Positions 12,401-17,410 of a DNA stretch of 18,266 bases are shown here, piece by piece. The notes under the pieces are model-generated. The model was not told where the DNA came from. It ran no database searches and was given only the letters and a program-made list of their open reading frames with translations. Location of the stretch: contig CAMPET010000034.1 of the NCBI GenBank assembly GCA_946803715.1, positions 28,461-46,726 of the forward strand, in the 5' to 3' direction. The DNA comes from Beroe ovata (taxonomy: Eukaryota > Ctenophora > Nuda > Beroida > Beroidae). Each line of letters begins with the position of its first letter. Position 1 is the first letter of the stretch. The position numbers and the translations under genes are program-made.

Positions 12401-15400
12401 CATGACTATAGATCACTCCTCAAACTATGGTACATTGAGAGAGAGAGAGGTTGAGTGCTTGGTCATGGTGAACGGCAAAAAATAGCCTTATCATGACGTG
12501 TGATAAAACTCTTGTGAAGTATAAATTTGAATCTTGTTCACCAACGAGCGCTCCTGGTGTGTTAGATCGACCAATGATGGCTCTATGTTGCAGTTGTCCG
12601 TAACTCAAGTCTCCCGGGTGGCACCAAACTCGATTTCTAACCGGTTGCTATGGTTACATAGTATCACAAAGGTCGCAGAAAGGAGTCTAAGTCCGATCCT
12701 TTTGGAGCTTCTCTTGGATTAAATTTCCGATTGCGTTGTTTTTGTAGAAGTTCCGTGTGCACACTTCCTAGTTTTGGAAGACGCTGACTTTTGGGATAAT
12801 CCGGTATCAGTTATTAAGTCGCACCCTCTCAACTTCAATGATATCTACGAGTTAAGACTGGTGTCAGTGAAAAGTGGTGTCAGTGGTTTATATGAAACGC
12901 TTCATTAGAGTGATGTCAGCGGAATTGGTGTCAATAAATGGACTGGTGTCAATAATATGAGCTACTCACTACCATCTCAAGTAGCAATTGTAATTCCTAC
13001 TACAAAATATATTCCCATGATAAGATAATTGATTTACCGAGATCATATCATAATTCACATAAAGTCTTCGGTTTCACTATCAAAACAACAATGTACATTG
13101 CAATCTGTCCACTCTTCCTTTGCTTTCTTCTCTTCCTTTGCCGTTAACTCGCTTCCTTGTAATGGTATGACTGATAATGCCCCTATTTTACTCAGAGCCG
13201 TAAGTTTTTTAAGGAAGAAAGGAGAAAATGATGATTAATTATTCAATCAAAATCTTAAATCGGAACACAATTCGCACTGTCACTCTCATGCATTCTGCGC
13301 GTATCTAATAGTCTTCCACTTCGACCATTTCTCTCAACCATATTGACACACGTCTATTGACACCACATCTCCACATGTATCTATCAGTCATTCTATCAGC
13401 ACGCCGTATCATAATTAATTAGTTAATTGACACAACCTCTATATCATGTCTCAGTTATGCCACACACTGAAAGTTGAGGGAGACACTCTCCCAGTCCTGA
13501 CCTCATCCGTTCTCAACAAGATTGAACAACTCCGGACAGAGAAAGAGGTGGGGATGTAACTTGCCTCTTTTTATTGTAATTGTCCTCTGTAATAATTGTC
13601 TCACTTATGTTTCGTCCTGATGAACGAACTTCTGAAGTGATTGTTCTTCGAACGTCAACTTAGTGTACACTGAAATATTATGATTTCCACACTTGTAACT
13701 TCCCCTATGATAACTTCGTGCTCTAATTATTATTTCTTGACTCATGAATCGTCTAGTTATATCTGACTCCTTGCCTCCCCCACCCCTAGTTGTTACAACG
13801 AGAGACCGCTATCGAAATGAACAAGCTACAGGATGAACTCCTCGCAGCGGTTAGTGGGGTTCATTGGGTCAGTGTTCACTTGTGGACCAGTTTTACCCAA
13901 GTGACGAACACGGTGCCCCGTTCCTACTAAACTAGGAACCGAAAGTCGAAACCGTGGGGTTCCGTACAGTCCACTCTGTTGTCACAGGAGTTGATAGCCT
14001 AATCACATATTGTTCAGTGATGTGTGTTCACTTGTTGTGGACCGGTACCTACTCGATTGTTCCACCCTGGGGTCGGGGCGGGCCACCAAATTAAAACCAA
14101 ATTATAACCAAATTAAAACTATGCCAATGAGACATCGACGAAGAAAATTGAAAATATTCTGCCCGCTTTCACTTTCCCGGAGGTAATTGTTTGACACCAC
14201 CTCATTTGAGCTGGTGTATTCTCGCAGAAAGACCAGTTGACGAAGACGGAGGAAGCAGCGCTGGATATCGAGGAAGAGTTAGCACGAGTTCTCGAGTATC
14301 AGGAGCAGGAGAGGATAGAGATGCAGAACAAGGTGAAATCATTCGCTACCCAGTTCAAGGTTTGTGCACGATTATTGTGATTAGAATACTCTCCCTCAAT
14401 TTGGTGTGAAGTTCTTGAGTGAACACATATTCCTAAAGTCTTATATCAGTGAAACTTGTGATGTTTTGGACTGATCATATCTCAGACTGAGTTGGAGAAA
14501 GCAAGGACTGACAAGAAGTTTGCGGAAGACGCGTTGAACAAGTCGATAGAGAAAATATCAGAGGAGTCGACCATCCTGAGTGAGCAGCACGAAAAGGTGG
14601 GATATAATTCTTGAAGAGGATGATGTTCTTTGGTGTAGATCTGAAACAATTCTTGGAAATTCTATCAAGATTTCAATAATTTTCTAATATTTAAACTGTC
14701 TCAATTTCTTTCGCCTCTCTCAAAAACACTCCCTCTCTCTCCCTCAGTCAATGCTTCAAGCGAGGGAAGAAAAGGAAGCGCTGGAAGCCCGGATAGCTGA
14801 ACTTCAGCAACATAACAAGCAGGAACATGATGCGCTTATTGGGGAGAGGGATGGTGTTGAGAGGGAGTTTCGCGAGTACAAACAGCGAACCGTCGCAGGT
14901 GGGAAGAAAAGTCGTCTTCCGTCTCTCTCAGTCATCTCTCTTCCGCTTTTTTCATTTTTCATTCTGTCCACACAGTTTTTGTCTTGATGATTTATGTTTC
15001 ATTTGTTCAGAAAAGGAGGAACTCATAGAGTCTCAAACGAAGAACTTGGTTCTTCTCCAGAAGCTGAAGGATGAATACGAGAGGAAAGAAGCCCAGATCA
15101 ATATTGTTAGAGAGGTTTTTATTATCTTGGTTCACGAAAAAGTTCAGATCTTTTCGTTCTTCAGCCGATTCATTCTCTTCATCCCTTTTACTCATCGTTC
15201 ATTTCACTTTCAGATCCCACTACTATCACCCCCCCCCCTTACTTAACTCCACATTATTCACATCGAGTTCACCCCTCCTGATAACTTCCCAGGAGTTCCA
15301 GGTGGTGCTCGAGAATCTGAACAGTGAGATGAGGGACTTGGAGAGGGGAAACAAGGACAAGTCACGGGAGATCGAGACCCTCAAGAACAAGATTCACCAG

Positions 15401-17329
15401 TACACCAACAGGGAGGGTAGGTTGAAGCTCTCCTTTAGTCCTGATCCGTCGTTAAATCATTTAGAAAGAACTCTGTTTGTAGATGGAATGAAGACTTTTC
15501 TCGAATGTAGAACTTCTCCTTTTCGAAATGGTTGATCACAGAAACAGTTCGATCTTATTTTGATCTTTTTAGCTGATTGTACGGAGAAACTCGCACAGAA
15601 CCAAGCTCTCATTGATGCTCTGAAGAGAGAAGTATTGGAGAACAGAGCAGCTCTGGAAAATCTGGCAGGTTAATTCACGGGAGTTTTCTGGAGTAAATGC
15701 TTTCTCTTCTTCAGAATGGTGACGGCCATTGGTTTCTCTTATCTCATACTTTCCTTTTCAGGTTACGAAGTGAAATGTAAGAACGTTGAACAGGAAAACG
15801 CCGAACTGAAAAGCAGTTGCGATGACCTCGACGCTACAAAGCAGACACTCCTCGAGGAAGCAAGAGAGTTGAAGGAAGCGATTGAGAACGCAAGGGATAC
15901 CCTCAATAGTCGGGTGAGACTGGATCGGTACAAGACTCCGGCCCTCGCAGCTCTGGCGTCTCTCTGGGTGCAGGAACGCGAGGTAGGAAGTTGCAGTCTG
16001 TTCTGGGAATGAGTTTCATTTTGGGATCTCCTGCGAAATTCAGTTTGCATTTCCTTGCGAATCATTTGGCATTTACTTAGAAATTCTCGTCGAATTTCCT
16101 AGAAAATCATTTAAAGTTCACTTTTCATCTTTTTGCATGACGTATGTATGTCCCTGTTTACGTGTGATTTGCATGTCTGTTCGTTGCAATTAGCGGTTAA
16201 CCTACAGTGTCCAAACAAGGAGCTATCAGACACCAAAGACCAGCTCACTGCCACCGAGCTGGAGCTCCAGGACGCGAGGAGCGAGAAGGAGGCGTGTCTG
16301 GAGAAGGCGGCTAAAGTGGCGGAGGAGATTCGGAACAGGTTGAACTTGTCCGAGACGGAGAAGTCGGAGTTGATAGCTCAGCTGGAGGAGATGCAGATGT
16401 CGAAAGCGGAAGCCGAGCATCAAGTGAGTTGATGCGGGATGATATGGAGTCAGGATCATCTAGAATAATTGGGGTCCTCAATCTGTCTCATTGAGTTTGA
16501 GAAAACTCTGTTAGAATTTTACGTCTATGCAACTCATAACACTTGAGTGTGACTCTATGAAAACATGATCTCCCTCACTACCTATCTCAATTCTCCTATC
16601 TCTTTTTCCCAGGCTGAACAGGTGAAGGAGGAACTGAACGCGTCCAACTCACAAGTGCACATCCTCATGTCAGACAAGAAGGAGCTGGAAGATTTGCTCG
16701 ATAAGCAAGTCATTGAGAAAGATAGACTTATGGATGATCTCAATACGAGTTTCAAGGAAAAGGTGGGTATGGGTATAGGAGTACCGAGTATGCCTTTTTC
16801 AGATTAAGAGCGAATGCTTTCTTCAGATTGATTCGGTCTCGCCTTCTGTGAGATACAAAATATAAACGAAATCGCATAGATACCAACCCTTTCCTTCGAC
16901 GCTCGTGTCTGAAGTGTTTTGATTATCATCTGGCGGTCACGCATCATTTCTCAGAATGAGAAGAGTGAACAGTTGGAGAGTTGCCTGGGAGAGCTAGCCG
17001 CCACACAAGACCAGCTCTATTCCGTCAAGGAGGAACTAGTCAAAAATAGGGTTAGTCAAACCGGGAACTAGTTTGAAAATAAAATACTCCTTTTCAGCGA
17101 AATCTGACGTAGGTATCCTTTCGATTAAATTTCCAGTAGAATACTTCTTCCCAACTGGCGATAATTGATCCTCTGACTGACTTTCTCCCCCGTATTGTAG
17201 GCGGAAGCAGAGAAACTGAAGGAATCGCTATCCAGAGCGAGGAAGGAGTTGGACTATTTGGAGGGGAATATTCGACAAATAAAGGACGAGAGGGATCACC
17301 TTGGCGCATCGCAGCCTACCGTCGAGTAA
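383..17329 (+). CDS. Giant coiled-coil protein gene, 28 exons, about 2,470 codons
   Basis: Joined exons: 383(or 396)-463, 584-649, 883-1012, 1816-1924, 2127-2223, 3685-3775, 3957-4032, 4159-4251, 4344-4503, 4592-4732, 4816-4935, 5081-5193, 5311-9434, 9589-9688, 11702-11930, 13455-13547, 13790-13849, 14228-14359, 14486-14596, 14748-14898, 15011-15114, 15293-15416, 15573-15668, 15762-15982, 16208-16423, 16613-16762, 16955-17050, 17201-17329. All introns are GT-AG and phase matches at every junction, with no internal stop. The product is almost wholly Glu/Lys/Gln/Leu-rich heptad coiled coil. Breaks lie near residues 248-301, 1600-1720 and 1834-1895. I see no motor, kinase, GRIP, PACT or transmembrane segment and no signal peptide. 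By analogy with similar-sized proteins (centrosomal, ciliary rootlet, golgin types) it is probably a cytoplasmic scaffold, but I do not recognise the family. Both ends are uncertain: the first exon could be internal (acceptor at 395), and the last ends at GAG-TAA overlapping a perfect GTAAGT donor. Confidence 0.85.
512..543. promoter_or_regulatory. Perfect 13-base inverted repeat made of two RFX X-box-like sites (intron 1)
   Basis: TTGCCATAGCAAC (512-524), spacer caataa, GTTGCTATGGCAA (531-543). The right arm with the next base reads GTTGCTATGGCAAC (531-544), matching the X-box form (GTTRCC-like half, two bases, RGYAAC-like half). The left arm is the same site on the other strand. RFX binding is inferred from motif form only. 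Confidence 0.6.
584..649 (+). CDS. Exon 2, residues 28-49
   Basis: Acceptor cttgcttcag precedes 584 and donor CAG|gtatga begins at 650; phase 0 at both ends, 22 codons. It opens with ATG (MVNYYDNVLSERALL), so it could hold a downstream start if exon 1 is non-coding. It continues the helix of exon 1. Confidence 0.75.
766..793. repeat. 14-base tandem duplication (intron 2)
   Basis: TGGTCAATTCTCAA (766-779) is followed directly by TGGCCAATTCTCAA (780-793); 13 of 14 bases match. Confidence 0.8.
883..1012 (+). CDS. Exon 3, residues 50-93
   Basis: Acceptor ttatccgcgcag precedes 883 and donor G|gtgagg begins at 1013. It starts in phase 0 and ends in phase 1. The peptide begins NAELMDDNTRLEALLKR and is coiled-coil-like. 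The frame stays open 39 bases past the donor to a TGA, but only the spliced form joins exon 4 in frame (split Glu codon). Confidence 0.8.
1013..1815. other. Intron 3 (803 bases): no gene, small repeats and one X-box-like site
   Basis: Holds an X-box-like GTTGCCATGGATAC (1200-1213), a short CA run near 1259-1276, and a 20-base tandem pair at 1452-1471 and 1472-1491 (CTTTTCGACATCTTGATCAT, one mismatch). Short open frames near 1655-1810 lack coding character and are crossed by the pyrimidine tract of exon 4. Confidence 0.75.
1200..1213 (+). promoter_or_regulatory. X-box-like site (intron 3)
   Basis: GTTGCCATGGATAC differs at one base from the classical X-box core GTTGCCATGGAAAC. Confidence 0.4.
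1816..1924 (+). CDS. Exon 4, residues 93-129
   Basis: A long pyrimidine tract and ttttttcag precede 1816; donor AG|gtataa begins at 1925. Starts in phase 1, ends in phase 2. The peptide includes DKDQLITQLTDELNRANDE, a typical coiled-coil segment. Confidence 0.85.
2127..2223 (+). CDS. Exon 5, residues 129-161
   Basis: Acceptor tgcgtttcag precedes 2127 and donor CAG|gtgaga begins at 2224. Starts in phase 2, ends in phase 0. Peptide includes EYLEGLLEQQDQEKSDIIHE. The frame happens to stay open through the intronic GTGTCGCAG minisatellite to 2481, so intron retention would add a Val/Cys-rich tail. Confidence 0.85.
2231..2323. repeat. GTGTCGCAG minisatellite beside the exon 5 donor
   Basis: The core GTGTCGCAG starts at 2231, 2246, 2261, 2276, 2289 and 2302, with a variant at 2315. 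Period is 15 bases for the first intervals, then 13. It begins 8 bases inside the intron. Confidence 0.9.
2672..2769. repeat. 36-base direct repeat around poly-C and an ambiguous base
   Basis: The block starting TTAATTTTTTCATGAAACTC occurs at 2672-2707 and again, identical, at 2734-2769. Between them lie N at 2708, a C run and cttttctttg. A second C run sits just before the first copy (2662-2671). This could be a real duplication or an assembly artefact. Confidence 0.9.
3015..3066. repeat. 13-base tandem repeat
   Basis: AGTGAAGCGTCTT at 3015, 3028 and 3041, with a degenerate fourth copy from 3054. Confidence 0.9.
3685..3775 (+). CDS. Exon 6, residues 162-192
   Basis: Acceptor taattctttctcag precedes 3685 and donor CAAG|gtttat begins at 3776. 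Starts in phase 0, ends in phase 1. The peptide (LEDSEFLLEVFKQKREKDP, then VFFKYLIS) is more aromatic than its neighbours and may be a short globular or interaction segment. Confidence 0.78.
3778..3834. repeat. TG-rich microsatellite beside the exon 6 donor
   Basis: Interrupted (TG)n with an uninterrupted stretch from about 3811, starting within a few bases of the donor at 3776. Confidence 0.9.
3957..4032 (+). CDS. Exon 7, residues 192-217
   Basis: Acceptor cctccacag precedes 3957 and donor AG|gtaagc begins at 4033. Starts in phase 1 (split Gly), ends in phase 2. Acidic stretch DMDNEEELELKLKKKVEE. Confidence 0.85.
4159..4251 (+). CDS. Exon 8, residues 217-248
   Basis: Acceptor caatcccag precedes 4159; the donor AG|gttcga (4252) is weak but phase-correct. 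Phase 2 at both ends, so skipping would keep frame. Peptide includes EAEDHRQSLEKQLKKEKQE. Confidence 0.85.
4344..4503 (+). CDS. Exon 9, residues 248-301, non-coiled segment
   Basis: Acceptor cctattctcag precedes 4344 and donor ACG|gtaaga begins at 4504. Starts in phase 2, ends in phase 0. Unlike its neighbours it is rich in Pro, Phe, Tyr, Asn and His (EYCNPGNLFPRKPETFMF, then KLTVLANTLYHNHT), so it probably breaks the coil or forms a small folded element. I know no named domain that matches. Confidence 0.87.
4592..4732 (+). CDS. Exon 10, residues 302-348
   Basis: Acceptor tttatcctccag precedes 4592 and donor CAA|gtaagt begins at 4733. Phase 0 at both ends, 47 codons. Peptide includes EEVKWLETELDKQQEDQ; coiled coil resumes here. 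Confidence 0.87.
4816..4935 (+). CDS. Exon 11, residues 349-388
   Basis: Acceptor tctcactag precedes 4816 and donor TTC|gtaagt begins at 4936. Phase 0 at both ends, 40 codons. Peptide includes LEDDLRNTREELHEKQQQ. Confidence 0.87.
4958..5064 (+). repeat. TTGACACCA repeat cluster (intron 11)
   Basis: TTGACACCA or one-mismatch variants start at 4958, 4984, 5000, 5024, 5040 and 5056. Three of the five intervals are exactly 16 bases, the others 24 and 26. Occupies most of the intron. Confidence 0.8.
5081..5193 (+). CDS. Exon 12, residues 389-426
   Basis: Acceptor cgccctctcag precedes 5081 and donor CAG|gtaaac begins at 5194. Starts in phase 0, ends in phase 2. Peptide includes EDEFHEYKKEVEEEKRS. 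Confidence 0.87.
5311..9434 (+). CDS. Exon 13, 4,124-base central exon, residues 426-1801
   Basis: Acceptor acaatttcag precedes 5311 and donor CGAG|gtaagc begins at 9435. It enters in phase 2 and leaves in phase 1. The open frame runs on past the donor to 9451 and stops. Residues 426 to about 1600 are nearly uninterrupted Glu/Lys/Leu heptads. Around 1616-1646 lie H1616, C1618 and a CxxC pair (C1643, C1646). A basic Ser/Pro tract SPRKPSPATTPRTTPRQKRR spans 1659-1678 and holds CDK-type S/T-P sites and a possible nuclear or microtubule-binding basic cluster. Two xQTD motifs follow (VQTD at 1688, MQTD at 1709), then coiled coil again. The exon is very large beside its 60-229 base neighbours. Confidence 0.95.
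9589..9688 (+). CDS. Exon 14, residues 1801-1834
   Basis: Acceptor cctctcggcag precedes 9589 and donor AAC|gtgagt begins at 9689. Starts in phase 1, ends in phase 2. Peptide includes TEKLEHELALMRKRHGTL; the coil ends here. Confidence 0.87.
9689..11701. other. Intron 14 (2,013 bases): filled by a 545-base tandem array
   Basis: The tandem array covers about 9885-11587. The flanks (9689-9884 and 11588-11701) hold nothing I recognise apart from a TTGACACAA variant at 9740. Confidence 0.8.
9885..11587. repeat. Tandem array of a roughly 545-base unit, just over three copies
   Basis: The marker GGACGCTGAATCGATTCCC starts at 9891, 10444, 10989 and 11534, giving periods 553, 545 and 545. Units 2 and 3 are nearly identical and the first is clearly diverged, so the last duplication is recent. 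The fourth copy stops after about 50 bases. Each unit holds the palindromic arms AAAATGAAGT / ACTTCATTTT (10324-10333/10354-10363, 10868-10877/10898-10907, 11413-11422/11443-11452). Units 2 and 3 also carry AAATAGGCCA / TGGCCTATTT arms (10608-10617/10658-10667 in unit 2). I see no terminal repeats or target-site duplications that would define a transposon. Confidence 0.9.
11702..11930 (+). CDS. Exon 15, residues 1834-1910, linker with TQT motif
   Basis: Acceptor tttcctctccag precedes 11702 and donor AAG|gtgagt begins at 11931. Starts in phase 2, ends in phase 0. Mostly non-helical (Thr/Pro/Ser/Gly-rich). It carries WADVETQTDRPPPDDS (1880-1895), whose ETQTD core matches the LC8 light-chain recognition pattern. 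Confidence 0.9.
11963..11976 (+). promoter_or_regulatory. X-box-like palindrome (intron 15)
   Basis: GTTACCACGGTAAC has two perfect inverted half sites (GTTACC / GGTAAC) with a two-base spacer and fits the RFX X-box pattern fully. It lies 33 bases after the exon 15 donor. Confidence 0.55.
12644..12657 (+). promoter_or_regulatory. X-box-like site (intron 15)
   Basis: GTTGCTATGGTTAC; the left half equals that of the intron 1 site and the right half has one mismatch. Confidence 0.35.
12859..12952 (-). repeat. TGGTGTCAA cluster, inverted relative to intron 11
   Basis: TGGTGTCAG or TGGTGTCAA and one variant start at 12859, 12875, 12911, 12926 and 12944, spaced 16, 36, 15 and 18 bases. Confidence 0.75.
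13343..13435 (+). repeat. TTGACACCA copies before exon 16
   Basis: TTGACACAC at 13343, TTGACACCA at 13357 and TTGACACAA at 13427, in the same orientation as the intron 11 cluster. A single further copy lies at 14191 in intron 17. Confidence 0.6.
13455..13547 (+). CDS. Exon 16, residues 1911-1941
   Basis: Acceptor tatcatgtctcag precedes 13455 and donor GAG|gtgggg begins at 13548. Phase 0 at both ends. Peptide LTSSVLNKIEQLRTEKE leads back into coil. Confidence 0.8.
13790..13849 (+). CDS. Exon 17, residues 1942-1961
   Basis: A strong polypyrimidine tract ending cacccctag precedes 13790; donor GCG|gttagt begins at 13850. Only 20 codons (LLQRETAIEMNKLQDELLAA), phase 0 at both ends, so it can be skipped in frame. 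Confidence 0.82.
13850..14227. other. Intron 17 (378 bases): small hairpin and short repeats
   Basis: GTTCCTA / TAGGAAC arms (13920-13926, 13933-13939) with a six-base loop. GTGTTCACTTG at 13872 and again at 14024, each followed by a GTGGACC-like stretch. Three 11-base units of CCAAATTAAAA type at 14086-14118. TTGACACCA at 14191. I considered and do not call a tRNA here. Confidence 0.7.
14086..14118. repeat. 11-base tandem repeat, three copies
   Basis: CCAAATTAAAA, CCAAATTATAA, CCAAATTAAAA in direct succession. Confidence 0.85.
14228..14359 (+). CDS. Exon 18, residues 1962-2005
   Basis: Acceptor gtattctcgcag precedes 14228 and donor AAG|gtttgt begins at 14360. Phase 0 at both ends. Peptide includes EEELARVLEYQEQERIEM. 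Confidence 0.87.
14486..14596 (+). CDS. Exon 19, residues 2006-2042
   Basis: Acceptor catatctcag precedes 14486 and donor AAG|gtggga begins at 14597. Phase 0 at both ends. Peptide includes KKFAEDALNKSIEKISEE. Confidence 0.87.
14748..14898 (+). CDS. Exon 20, residues 2043-2093
   Basis: A long CT-rich tract ending ctccctcag precedes 14748; donor GCAG|gtggga begins at 14899. Starts in phase 0, ends in phase 1. Peptide includes EEKEALEARIAELQQHNKQE. Confidence 0.87.
15011..15114 (+). CDS. Exon 21, residues 2093-2127
   Basis: Acceptor tttgttcag precedes 15011; the donor GAG|gttttt (15115) is poor but phase-correct. Starts in phase 1, ends in phase 0. Peptide includes LLQKLKDEYERKEAQINIV. Confidence 0.83.
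15293..15416 (+). CDS. Exon 22, residues 2128-2169
   Basis: Acceptor taacttcccag precedes 15293 and donor GAGG|gtaggt begins at 15417. Starts in phase 0, ends in phase 1. Peptide includes VLENLNSEMRDLERGNKDKS. Confidence 0.87.
15573..15668 (+). CDS. Exon 23, residues 2169-2201
   Basis: Acceptor tgatctttttag precedes 15573 and donor GCAG|gttaat begins at 15669. Phase 1 at both ends. Peptide includes LIDALKREVLENRAALENLA. Confidence 0.85.
15762..15982 (+). CDS. Exon 24, residues 2201-2274, with alternative donor at 15914
   Basis: Acceptor ctttccttttcag precedes 15762. Two donors are possible, both ending in phase 0: CGG|gtgaga at 15914 and GAG|gtagga at 15983. The extra 69 bases encode 23 residues containing YKTPALAALASLWV, which has Pro and Trp and does not look like coiled coil. 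The 15914 donor may therefore be the main one. Upstream peptide includes LLEEARELKEAIENARDTL. Confidence 0.8.
16208..16423 (+). CDS. Exon 25, residues 2275-2346
   Basis: Acceptor taacctacag precedes 16208 and donor CAA|gtgagt begins at 16424. Phase 0 at both ends, 72 codons. Peptide includes KVAEEIRNRLNLSETEKSEL. The exon is noticeably GC-richer than its flanks. Confidence 0.87.
16613..16762 (+). CDS. Exon 26, residues 2347-2396
   Basis: Acceptor tctttttcccag precedes 16613 and donor AAG|gtgggt begins at 16763. Phase 0 at both ends. Peptide includes KKELEDLLDKQVIEKDRLMD. Confidence 0.88.
16955..17050 (+). CDS. Exon 27, residues 2397-2428
   Basis: Acceptor catcatttctcag precedes 16955 and donor AGG|gttagt begins at 17051. 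Phase 0 at both ends. Peptide includes EQLESCLGELAATQDQLYSV. Confidence 0.87.
17201..17329 (+). CDS. Exon 28, residues 2429-2470, terminal or internal
   Basis: Acceptor cccgtattgtag precedes 17201. Frame reads ...QPTVE then TAA at 17327-17329. The same bases form GA|gtaagt (donor at 17326). The exon is either the last one, ending in a stop, or continues in phase 2 to an exon beyond the window. No AATAAA lies in the 80 bases after the stop. Peptide includes SLSRARKELDYLEGNIRQIK. Confidence 0.75.
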   Translation, partial: AEAEKLKESLSRARKELDYLEGNIRQIKDERDHLGASQPTVE

Positions 17330-17410
17330 GTTATTATCTAACTAATTGAGTCATTATCTATTTAATCGGATATGCTACGTACCTAATGGAGACTACTTGT
17401 TTCTGTTATA

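Larger units (their letters stand above)
11931..13454. other. Intron 15 (1,524 bases): no gene, X-box-like sites and dispersed motifs
   Basis: Contains X-box-like sites at 11963-11976 and 12644-12657, a GA run at 12438-12450, an inverted TGGTGTCAA cluster at 12859-12952 and forward TTGACACCA copies at 13343-13435. Short open frames at 12534-12722 and 13029-13238 show no coding bias and no phase-compatible splice sites. No missing exon is needed, because exons 15 and 16 join in phase 0. Confidence 0.75.

Noticed and set aside
13900-13980. Possible tRNA-like fold in intron 17 (GTTCCTA/TAGGAAC arms, GGGGTTCC)
   Set aside because: I could not assemble a four-arm cloverleaf with acceptor pairing or a proper T-loop; only one short hairpin is supported.
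383-17329. Assignment to CEP290, rootletin or another named centrosomal protein because of similar size and coil content
   Set aside because: Coiled-coil proteins look alike by composition; I saw no diagnostic domain or motif order that matches a named family.
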